Of a stretch of DNA of 64,000 nt, positions 11,078-21,225 are shown piece by piece. The position numbers were made by a program, and so were the translations under genes. Below the pieces are notes generated by a model. It had not been told where the DNA came from and made no database searches. It saw only the letters and a list, made by a program, of their open reading frames with translations. The DNA comes from Rana temporaria (Eukaryota; Chordata; Amphibia; Anura; Ranidae), in contig NC_053494.1 of NCBI RefSeq assembly GCF_905171775.1, positions 133,790,236 through 133,854,235 on the forward strand, given 5' to 3'. Positions within the stretch are counted from its first letter, which is position 1. Every line of letters begins with the position of its first letter.

Positions 11078-11265
11078 GAAAACAAGGGAAAAAGAAACGG
11101 CACTATAACGGTGCTAATAAATTGGTATCAAACACACTAGAAGACTCAATAACCATTTGGTTAAAATAAACAAATATTTTAACCAAATGGTTATTGAGTC
11201 TTCTAGTGTGTTTGATACCAATTTATTAGCACCGTTATAGTCCCATTTCTTTTTCCCTTGTTTTC
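11078..11265. repeat. Near-perfect 91-bp inverted repeat with 6-base loop
   Basis: Left arm 11078-11168 and right arm 11175-11265 are complementary at 89 of 91 positions by direct reading. The loop is aacaaa. The two mismatches lie close together in the left arm at about 11098 and 11101. A 14-base word, ctgcaatataatac, occurs in direct orientation on both sides (11002-11015 and 11265-11278). Any transcript across it would form a long RNA hairpin. I recognise no family. Confidence 0.9.
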
Positions 11266-11710
11266 TGCAATATAATACATTTGTGGTTTTGGGTTTAATA
11301 ACGATTTAAAAATTTGAATCTTTTGGAAAATCAAGTCCATATTTCTGTAGGCATGTTTAATTCAAATCTGGAACTAGTAGAACTAGTATTAAAAGAGCAT
11401 ATCCAGGCTTCTACCTTTACACTACGTTTAGGATAGAAATATGTGAGCTGCTATTTTAGATTTGTCTTTTAAGGGAACAAACTCTGAAGCAGGCAGGATA
11501 TATATGCTTTTTACTCGAATGTTTTATTAATCTGGCCATTCAGCACATAAACAGCATATAAAATGTGTCATATGTATTGATGCCACACAAATTTTGTCTG
11601 TAGATTTAGAGCTTCATCATTAAATAGTATGAAAGCAAAAGTTTAATCACAACAAATGCAATAATTGAGTTTTACACATCAATACATTTCATGAAGGTGA
11701 TAACAATATG

Positions 11711-11992
11711 CAGGGCTTTTTTTCAGGGGGAACTTGGGGGAACTCAGTTCCACCACCTTTGGCTCAGACCCTTTGGTGCCTGCTCACCACAATCACTTGT
11801 AAACACAGAAGTCTGGTTTCTGTGTTTACAAGTGACAGCTCTGCACTCTGTGTGTAACCCCCCTGAACTCTGCACCCTGTATGTAATACATTCTGGTATT
11901 TAATGCCCCTTTGATACCCTTCTACTGTTTGTGAAATCTGAACGGGGTTGTGGTTGAGTTCCTGCACCTATTTTCTGAGAAAAAAAACTCTG
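11711..11992. mobile_element. hAT MITE with 8-bp duplication
   Basis: The exact 8-bp repeat acaatatg flanks the element (11703-11710 and 11993-12000). The ends are CAGGGCTTTTTTTC and the imperfect complement GAAAAAAAACTCTG. Subterminal gggaactcagttcc and gagttcctgcacc add a second inverted layer. A hairpin cacttgtaaacacaga with its complement lies at 11789-11838. The 8-bp duplication and CAGGG start are diagnostic of hAT. No transposase is present. Confidence 0.9.
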
Positions 11993-12000
11993 ACAATATG

Positions 12001-12353
12001 AATTAATAAAGGGAGCATTGTACGAAAATTGAGTAATAGAAAACCTAAAGTACATCTGAACACAATTCCTAAAATCTCGTTCATACATTTTAAAATGTCA
12101 ATGTAATTATTATTTTTTTAATCAGCTGATTTTATTAAAACATTACCTGGTGATGCTACAATGAAGGTTCCTGTTCAGGATCTTCTTTAGACAAATGTCT
12201 GTCCCTGTCTCCTGATTTTGCTCCTGCACTATCTTCCTTTAACAAGGATTTGAAGATGGAGATCACTAGTGACCGTTTCAACACACATAATGTAGACATT
12301 ATATTTTATTTTCAAAAATCTGTATCTTTCAATAGTTAATAACAAAAGGAATG

Positions 12354-12419
<66 letters not shown>

Positions 12420-12600
12420 GAGTCTTTAGTTTCAATTTGTTAAAAAACTATCCACTTTTCTATCTAGTCTACTGAATAACAAAATGAGCTCTGTAGAGAC
12501 ATCAAAATTAGTAATATATTAACTCCCAAGTACGGTAATTACTTTTTGGTTTTGGATTTTTAAACACAGTGAACATAAGTTATTTTCTTGAAATTAACTC
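12001..12600. repeat. AT-rich sequence with (TA)n near 12357-12415
   Basis: A pure TA dinucleotide array of roughly 58 bases occupies 12357-12415. The sequence around it is AT-rich, with no recognised element or gene. Confidence 0.85.
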
Positions 12601-13558
12601 ACAGTATTGCCGTACACTGCAGGACTAGGGCTGGGAGTAGCAAGGGCAGCACTGATGAGGACCTAATTGGCTCTACTGCCTTACACAATGGCTGACATGA
12701 TGAGAGAGTAGAGTGAGCAGTGCTGACCTTATCAGTGTGGTTCCTCCATGACCAAACCATACTGCTTACCTGCAGGGAACATAGAGGTCCGTAACCTGAC
12801 TATACTGTCTGGTGTAGAACCTGGAACATAAGACTGCCTGCTTTTGCTTTATTTATTTTTTTTATACTTTGTTAATCTTTTTTTATATCACCAACAATTA
12901 CAGTTACAGTTTTGATTGTCTCTAGCTATCATAATAATTATCATACACCCTGAGAACCAAGACCTGCTTCTTGTGTCACTCAGGCTCTATTGAAGGGGGG
13001 TTCAAGTCTTCTGACATCCACTGCTGGGAGTGCTGGTTTAGGAGGGCTCCCAGCTCCTGCAATTGCTCAGGGAGAACAGAAAGTCTTCCTATGGCTGCAC
13101 ATCCATGATATCCTTAAGGTGTGTGTGGCAGGACAGACAGCACAGAATCACCTCCAAAGCGTAGGCCCCAGTCAGGATAACTGGGCCTACCAGGCAGAAA
13201 TGCAGCCTCGGCCCAGCATAGCCCCGAGGCTAAATATTTACACAACACCTACTTCGCGCCAGGAGGGCCACAAGGTGAAAAAGGGCCACATAAAATGGCA
13301 TGCCTAGCGGGGAGATCACCCCCACTAGGCTGTTTCTAAAGGAAAGGCACCTATTACACCATGGCTTGCCTTAGTTCCAACATTGGCCTGTGGTGGTATC
13401 GCCACCTACAGGCAAACAAAGGGAAATCCCTCCAGCACAGCCATAGCTGGAACAGAGGCTGTTTTAGCCTTAATTAAAAAAATCTGAGCCAAACTATTGG
13501 CTCAGACACCCTCTAAATTTGACATAGCGCCTGATCATCAGGAGCAGGGCGCTACACA

Positions 13559-13616
<58 letters not shown>

Positions 13617-14280
13617 GGCAGAGCGAGGCTCTGTCCCAATACAAATAGTGTTAAAATGGACACAGGGTATGCACATTGGCTGGGTGCAACTCTACAGTGT
13701 GTAGATGTGGACTGGAGAAGACTGCTGGTGCAGCTTTCTCCAGGTTTTTGGTACGTTGTCATGGGGCTCTGTAGTTTGGAGATTCCACAGTGTCTGGGGT
13801 GGGACGGAATCTCCAATCTGTATCCAGACTTTGTGATTACCAGCAGGGTGTGTGCTCAGGTGAGCACAGCCCTTATAATGAGAGTGTGCTAAGACCTCAT
13901 GGCTCCCAGTTGGAGACAGCTCCTGCAAGAGGCAGGAGGTCTCCAGAAGTCAGAGAGGCTGTAGGAGACAACCAGAAAGTTGGTAACTACAAGAGGCAGA
14001 GCTATAGACACTGAAGGGAAGCCGCCTATGTTGAGGAGTCCGCTGGTCTGGGTGACCAGGATAACGTGCAGAATTACTGCTACAGAGAGCCAGGTGGGCT
14101 AGCATTTTCTGTTTGCATTTGATGGAGAAGAAACCCCTGCGTGGGAAACCTTTGATTGAACTTTTTATTTTTGCCTTTTTAATAAAAATGGGCTACCATG
14201 CCCTTAAAACATAGTTCCTGACTGGTGTGAATCACTGAAATAACGCATACCACGAGAGTTAACAACCCCCAATCTTACAA
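12601..14280. other. GC-richer block, possible LTR-like pieces, (TA)n at 13560-13613
   Basis: This block is clearly less AT-rich than its flanks. A (TA)n array at 13560-13613 divides it. The part before the array ends in gcgctacaca, and the part after begins tgtggcagagcg and carries an aataaa-type signal near 14180. TG and CA borders of this kind can mark a long terminal repeat, but I could not find a target duplication, primer-binding site or retroviral protein. I leave it unclassified. Confidence 0.35.
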
Positions 14281-16020
14281 TATACACACTCAAAACAAAA
14301 TCATATATAATAACTCACTATACATAAACATTCCCTCAATCTTCTAATTTTACTATTGATATCTCTCTATATGACCCATACAATTTCCCTTATGACCCTA
14401 TTAACACTTTTGACCTAAATTAAATACCATACCATACCATATATTCTTTTTGTATGAATTTGTTTACTGCATTAACCCACAAGGAGTGAGTTGGGGGGTC
14501 TTGGATATCCATCTCTGTGCAATACGTTTTCGTGCAATATACAGGTGGATAATCGCTGTGCAAATCTGCGATGGAAAAAAACTCTCTGTCCAGCCACCCC
14601 CAAAACTTATACATTGGGCTCCTTCTGCCTAAGCAAAATTGCAATTATTTTGAAAAGTAAGACATATGTGTGTTTTAACTATAAATTTAGCTGCTTACCT
14701 GGAGTTAAGTTTTAAGAATGTTACCCATAGTTAATTTTGTTATTCTAACCCACAAAAGTTCTCTTGATGCATCTATTCCATAGTTACAGTATAAAAGTAG
14801 AATCTTGCCATTTTATATTAACTTGTCTTATGTCCTTGATATAAAGAATCCTGAAATTATATTTCTAATCACTTAATACTACATGGAAACAATTAGCATA
14901 TGCTAACAACTGACAAGTGATTCACACAGAAACAGTGCACTGATCTCCTAATGAGCACTCTTACAATTTGTTAACAAGCTTCATAACAGGAGCAAAAGGG
15001 GAAACTCTCAATATGCAGATTTCAATAATGACAACCTGCTTTACAATCAAAGGCTTAAATCACTGTAATCTTCAGCAATGTTTAACATTTATACAGTTTC
15101 CACTGTACTGAAAATGGTACATAGATAAACCATATTCTGCATTCACTAAGCTCTGGAGCTTAATCATAGACGATGCTTTGAATTCAGCTAAGAATACTAG
15201 GTAATATAATGATATTCAAATGAATATGTAGAACTTACGTAACATTCTCCCAGCAGAGGTGGCAAACAATATAATACGATAAGCTTCTCACACTTAAAAA
15301 GTCCCACAGAAACATTGCAAGGGGTAATTATGAAAATAAATAGACTGCATATATATGTAGAGACTGATGCCTAAATAAATGGTAGTGTGAATTCTAGTGG
15401 GTGCTTTGCAACATGTGATATATGTTATAAAAGTGCAGCGCAATGAATAAAAGTCCAATAAACTGGATGAACTACAAATCCCAGAAGATAAAATGACTCC
15501 ACCAGTGATGATCAATAGTAGCAAGAAAATGGTGACAGACGTTCCACCTCCAATCTATTATCTACGTTCAGCTCAAAGCATGGACTCCTGAGCTAACAGG
15601 TAGTCATGCAAGCAGATCTTACACACCAGGTAAGTAGCAGGTTTGAGTCAGGTAGTAATTATTCCTCCAGAGCGATTTCCTCAATGGGGGCATCACAACG
15701 TATGTAGAAAAGAGGTGAGCTCTAAGTGCAAACTGTGCGATCAATTTAAAAATGTATTTTTTTTTTTACACATTTTATTTTATTACCTTTTTCCAAGACA
15801 ATATACCATAACAACAACATACAAACTAACAACATATATGGTCTCACTAAAACAAAAGAAGAGAGAAAGACTCTACTGACACTACGACTCCTGGGATTTC
15901 TACCTTCCATTATACCTCCATGTCTAATTTTCCCTTTATATTTTCTATGGGGGGCATCTGGGGACATAACCCTAGTACCCATAATGGGGAGGATAAAGAA
16001 GGCGGGGAGGGGGGACGAGA
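14281..16020. other. No recognised gene or element
   Basis: AT-rich sequence with only short open frames. I see no terminal inverted repeats, no tandem array and no protein match. Confidence 0.55.
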
Positions 16021-16500
16021 TGGGCAGAGATAGGAGAAGAGAAAAAGAGAAAAAAAAATAATAATAATAATAATAAAAAAATAAAAATATATATATATAT
16101 ATATATAAATAAAAAAAAAAATGTGCAAAAAGAAGTGAAAGAGAGGAAAAAAATAAATAAATAAATAAATAAATTATTCTAGGGGGAACAAATTTCCCCG
16201 ATTGTGTATCGAATTAAATGTGAAGGGGAAGGAGACCAAAGGAGACTAAGAGAAAAAAGGGATTGAGAGAGTAAAAAAAATTAATTCCCCATTAATTCCC
16301 CATGTTGTAAATTAACTTAAATGTGAAAAAAAAAACACAGCAAGATAGTGGATAAAATTAATCTGGAGGGGTCTTACTACCCCTTATTGTGTATATACTT
16401 AAGTGTAGGAAAAAAAAAAAAAAAAAGAAGAGAGAAAAAAAAAAACACAGCAAGATAGTGGATAATCTGGAGGGGTCTTACTACTACTATAATTTAAAAA
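16021..16500. repeat. A-rich low-complexity tract with a duplicated segment
   Basis: Runs of A, (TAA)n, (TA)n and (AAAT)n dominate. A segment containing aacacagcaagatagtggat followed by atctggaggggtcttactac occurs twice, at about 16334-16380 and 16444-16482, spaced 108 bp. This is a local tandem duplication. Confidence 0.8.
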
Positions 16501-16749
16501 TTTATTAAAGTCCAACACAGACTACTCACATGATACAGACTATATGCAGGCTTTTAGCACAACACTGTGTTGAATGATATAGAAGGATGGCAGCGGGTGA
16601 CGTCATCCGAGAGTGGCACTTCCACCGCACGTGTTACGTTCAATATTGAGACTCCCTCAGCAGGGCTTTGCAAGATGTGCTTTAAGCTGTTACAGTGTAC
16701 TTTCTTTCTTTCCTATTGGACTGGCCCTCTTAAGTGGTGCAAGTCACTC

Positions 16750-17210
16750 TTAAAGCGGAGTTCCACCCAAAAATGGAACTTCCACTTATCCCACTCCTCA
16801 CCCCCTTACATGCCACATTTGGCATGTAATTTTTTTGGGGGGGGAGTGGGGGCTTCAGGAGAAGGGGACTTCCTGTCCCATTTCCTCATTCTGCCGAGGG
16901 GCTGCAAAGGCGATTAAGCTTAATCGCCTTTTGGCAGCCCCTCCCTGTAGGCGATCGCCTAGGACACGTGACAGGTCCTAGGCGATCACCCAGTGGGTGC
17001 CCGGCCGTGAAGCCGAAAGCTGTCACGGCGGGGTGCCCACAGTGACAATGAAGATGCCGGCCGGGGAGGGGGGAGAGGAGCGGAGCCCCGGCCGGCGCAT
17101 CGCTGGAACGCCGGAGCAGGTAAGTGTCTGTTTATTAAAAGCCAGCAGCTACACTTTTTGTAGCTGCTGACTTTTAATAAACATAAATATTGGCTGGAAC
17201 TCCCCTTTAA
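16750..17210. mobile_element. TTAA-type MITE with hairpin-rich interior
   Basis: TTAA at 16750-16753 and 17207-17210 bounds inverted ends AAGCGGAGTTCCA and TGGAACTCCCCTT. The interior folds strongly: aaggcgattaagcttaatcg and its complement around 16907-16932, a gcgatcgcctagga and tcctaggcgatc pair at 16951-16987, and cagcagctaca with tgtagctgctg near 17145-17170. There is no coding capacity. Confidence 0.8.
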
Positions 17211-18380
17211 ATGCTAATGAATTAAAGTGTTTGTTACCCAAACATTTCATATTCCTGATATGTGCCTGCTATACCATGTCTTTGTAAGAAAAATTATACT
17301 GTTCTCTTGTTTTGTTTCCTACGTGTGAAATCCGTGGTATTCCTGTTAGTCCCTCTATTTTTCTGTTAAACACTAACCACACTAAGCAGGAGAGCACACT
17401 GTGGTCAGTTCTCTAACTATGCTGGGAAATCAGCCTGGTCTCCTCCAATGAATAGACTTTCCCCCGCTAGCCATTTAATGGTAAGCTCAGTGTGCTTATG
17501 CTTCTCCTCCCCCAGCTCTTACGCAGCTGAGAACAGACGGAATGTGATCACTTCTAAAAAAGGTGGAAAAAAGGTAGTTATATTTTTTTATATAACTATA
17601 CACAAATATTTTGCCTTTCATTTCTATTTTAAACTGAATGAGTTGTTTTACAAGTTGATCGTTAACAATCACAAACAAGATTTTTTTTAATATAAATTAC
17701 AGCTACCAAATTATTCATTTTTAAAGCAGAAAGTTACAATTTCAAAATGTATACTAAAATATCAGCTTAAACTTAAAGCATATCTAAACCCCAAAACAAA
17801 AATTTATTATATTACACTTTACCAATCCTTATATGTGCTGGCTGCTTATTTATTTATTTTTTTAATCTATTTTCACCTAGTGACCTAGCTAGCAACACAC
17901 ATCCAGTCTTGGTGTGGCTATATCTATAGAGGAGCAACAAAGATGCCCTTGTACAACAGCATTTTAGGAGAAGGTAGTGTAATATGGACTAATAGATTTT
18001 AATAGACTTTACATAAATGACTAACAAATTAAAGCTTAACACACACTAACACTTTTTAAACTATTACAGCAACTGTTTTTTTTTCCTTTTGGGATTAAAA
18101 GTTTAGCTAAGTTAAACAAAGTTAGCATTGCAAGCACCCCCTGTTCAAATGGTTTTACTCAACCCTTTAATTGCACACAGTCTAAGCCCCATACACACTA
18201 TTCGATTTTCTACAGATTGTTGTCTTCAGATTTATCAAAACCATATAATATGAGGTCAAACCTTCAGAGTTTTAATTTGGATGCAATCAGGCAGGCCCTT
18301 GTTATTGCTGATCTATATATTAAATGTCTGTTAAATGTTATGTATGTCGCCTCTAAATATATCACCTGTTTATAGATTAT
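17211..18380. other. No clear element; possible MITE end near 18185
   Basis: Mostly AT-rich unique-looking sequence. At 18183-18200 taagccccatacacac resembles the left end of a CGTACACACG-type MITE, but no matching right end follows. The region just before 18381 leads into the hammerhead-like motif. Confidence 0.45.
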
Positions 18381-18424
18381 TCCTCCTGACGAAGCGGCAT
18401 TAAGACTGCGTAACTAGTTGAGGA
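18381..18424 (+). other. Hammerhead-ribozyme-like motif, mutated
   Basis: The order of parts matches a type I hammerhead. Stem I 5' side is TCCTC, then the conserved box CTGACGA (fits CUGANGA). Next comes stem II GCGG paired to CTGC around an 8-base loop, then GTAA where GAAA is expected. A minimal stem III, AC-TA-GT, follows, then T at the cleavage position and stem I 3' side GAGGA. The A-to-T change in the GAAA box should abolish cleavage, and one extra A sits between the first box and stem II. Hammerheads are known in Penelope-like elements of amphibians. The assignment is by reading only. Confidence 0.35.
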
Positions 18425-18496
18425 TCTTTAATCTGTGAGGAAATCTCCATTACCAGATATCTTTTGGGAAAACCTACTAGTATTTGTATACTGTTA

Positions 18497-18970
18497 AGCC
18501 TCATACACGCGCACAGTTTTCCGCCAAGAAACAGCAAGAAAACTGCTGGCAGAGCTTTTTGCTGAGAAAACCGTGCGTGTGTATGGTTTTTCGTCGAGAA
18601 AACTGACGGGAATTTCAAAGAGGTTTTCTCGTCGGGATTCTCTGCAGTGTTTTCATGCCGAGAAACCCGAGCGTGTGTATACTTACCTGCCTTCATGGAA
18701 ACCTGCGCATGCTCAATGCGACTTTGGCGCATGCGCGGTAGCTTCCAAGGCATAGTGTAGGGTGTAGCAAGATGGCGGCGACGGCATCGAATGTGACGAG
18801 CGCATGCTCATCGTAGTTGATGATGTCACCGTGTTCTTGACATTCAAAAGAATGTGGTTCTTTTGAATGGTGTGTCTGTACACTCGGCGAGCAAGAAAGC
18901 TTGCCAGGAATCGTGTCAGGGAAACAAAAGTTTTTTCCCTGACAAGATTTTCCCAGCCGTGTGTACAGGG
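18497..18970. mobile_element. CGTACACACG-type MITE, TTA duplication
   Basis: TTA flanks at 18494-18496 and 18971-18973 bound ends AGCCTCATACACGCG and CGTGTGTACAGGGT. The interior is filled with ttctcg and cgagaaa words in both orientations, as in the copies at 40306, 49894 and 61481. There is no open reading frame of note. Confidence 0.75.
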
Positions 18971-19024
18971 TTTAAGGCTAAAATTTCCTTTTATCTGTAT
19001 ATTGATTTTGTTCAATTGTATGAT

Positions 19025-19973
19025 TTTTATATGTAATAAATAATATTTTTACTTAAAGTTGATTGCTTGTCTATCAGTACCGGGATAGTCCACAGCATTC
19101 TTTCTGTTGGTTAGAGTGTGTGTAAAGGACAGCCTCAGCAACTGTCCTCACTCTCTTTCCTTCCCCCCTTCACTCCCATGTTCTGCTTATGATTGACGTA
19201 GCCATTATCTCAGGTTGAAATATTGAGGAATTGACTGCCCAAGTGATACAAGACTGCAATAACATTCTTCAAAAAGACATCACAGATTTTCAAATCAATG
19301 ACTAACAGAAGAATGAATGTATTCCTGAAACATCTTATTGATTTTTATGGAATACACTGAATACAATTGTTTCAAACCATTTGAGAGACTAATCTTTTTT
19401 TATTCCAAGTACTACATGAGAGATATTTTACAAAATGTAAACCTTTTTTGCCAGGGCAATTTTTATTGCATCTGATAAAATGTTAAAACCTGGAAACATG
19501 TCCTGTCTTTTGGTCCTGTATATACGTGTAAATATATAAGACTAGTGCTTTCAAGTTTAACCAATTTGTATAAAAAGATAAATATTTCTATTTCAGGACC
19601 ACAATGTCTAACTATTTCATAGATGCAAAGCCAGAAGGTGTTCTCAAAGCTTCTTCTTTTAAGCACTACTCGAAGTATGCACACATTTGTATAAGTGATT
19701 GATGCATTCCAGCAATACTTATTATTAGCTAAATTTCCCACTGGAAAAAAATAGAACAATCGAGCATAAAGCATGACTGTAAAACATAGAAATCTTAGTT
19801 GCAAAGATTTGTAGATACACTATACTGTATGTGGAAGCTCCAAATCAAGTCACCTTTACATAACTTAACTTTGATATAATCTGTGAGTGTAATGACAGAG
19901 GAAATATATAATACGTGAAGAAAAAACTCTAGAAGGCATGTGCAGGTGGATACTGAAGACTTCTCACATGCAC
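19025..19973. other. No recognised gene or element
   Basis: AT-rich sequence. A 113-codon minus-strand frame at 19463-19804 has no recognisable domain and an ordinary AT-rich composition, so I treat it as chance. Confidence 0.55.
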
Positions 19974-19976
19974 TTA

Positions 19977-20316
19977 AGCCTAGTACACACCATTAGTTTT
20001 TTTTCACTCAACCCAGTGGGTTGAATGTCCAAAAAAATTACAGCTCAGGTCGGAGCTGATGTACTAACAACTAAACGTTAGTACAGCAATCCCCCCACTG
20101 AGCTCTTGTGTTTTGACAGGGGGATGTGCCCCCCCTCCCCCGCCATTGGCTGAGAGTGGCCGGTCGACCCCTGGTTTTCCAGCAGGCACATTCAACAGAA
20201 GCCAACCGAACGGTCGACTTCTGTTGGACCGGCTGCTATACACATGAGTCGAATATCACCCGGCTTTTATTGAACCGGCTTATGTCGCCTGACATTGGGT
20301 CCGTGTGTACTAGGCT
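19977..20316. mobile_element. MITE with AGCCTAGTACACAC ends, TTA duplication
   Basis: TTA at 19974-19976 and 20317-20319 flanks AGCCTAGTACACACCA on the left and GTGTGTACTAGGCT on the right. Internal inverted words include gtcgacttctgttgg and gtcgacc. Its right target duplication is directly abutted by the next MITE. Confidence 0.8.
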
Positions 20317-20320
20317 TTAT

Positions 20321-21011
20321 GGGCCAGATTCACAAAAGAGATACGACGGAGTATCTCAGATACTCCATCGTATCTCTCAGAGTATCTATGCGACTGATTC
20401 ATAGAATCAGTTACGCATAGATAGCCAGAAGATCCGACAGGTGTAATTGTTTTACACTGTCGGATCTTAGGATGCAGTACCGCGGCCGCTGCTGGGGGGA
20501 GTTTGCGTCGTAAACCAGCGTCGGGTATGCAAATTAGGAGTTACGGCGATCCACGAAGATTTTTCCCGTCGTTACGTCGTTGCAAGTGTTAGATTTCCGT
20601 CGCAAAGATAGGGCACCTTTAATATGGTGGAAAAGTACTCCACCATGTTAAAGTATGCCCGTCTTTCCCGCGTTGCTTTTGAATTTTATTTTTTATTTTA
20701 TTTTTTTCTCGGCGTAAGTGCTTTGTTGACGTCGCGATTCACAAAACGTCGGCGCGTCGTAATTTCGCGCAAAGCACGTCGGGAAATTTGCGACGGGAGC
20801 ATGCGCAGTACATCCGGCGCGGGAGCGCGCCTAATTTAAATGGTACCCGCCCCATTTGAATTGGGCCGCCTTGCGCCGGACGTGTTTACGATACACCGCC
20901 GCAAATTTCCAGTTAAGTGCTTTGCGGATCGGGCACTAAATCGGAAAACTTACGGCGGTGTAACGTAAACGGGTTACGTTACGCTGCGCCCAAGCTACGT
21001 GAATCTGGCCC
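20321..21011. mobile_element. GGGCCAGATTCAC-family MITE, full length, TAT duplication
   Basis: TAT at 20318-20320 and 21012-21014 bounds GGGCCAGATTCAC and GTGAATCTGGCCC. The GC- and CpG-rich interior contains gcgtcgggtatgcaaatta and gtaacgtaaacgggttacgt. Other copies are at 23853-24562 and 47952-48582. The 3-bp duplications (TAT, AAA, TAA) suggest a Harbinger-like mechanism. No transposase is present. Confidence 0.88.
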
Positions 21012-21225
21012 TATGTTTTTTGACTGGCACTAAAAATGAGGAGCCATGGTTGACATCTAATAAAAGGGCCCATATGTCAATGGCTATTGTTCTGCCTTCA
21101 AATAAACCTGTTGTCAATTTGTTTAGTCTATAATACAGGTGAAACTCAAAAAAAAATTATATTGTGCAAAAGTTTATTTATTTCACTAATGCAACTTAAA
21201 AGTAATATATGAGACAGACTCATTA

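Noticed and set aside
13119..14262. Complete LTR retrotransposon
   Set aside because: TG and CA borders and a polyadenylation-type signal are suggestive, but no target duplication, primer site or gag/pol protein is present.
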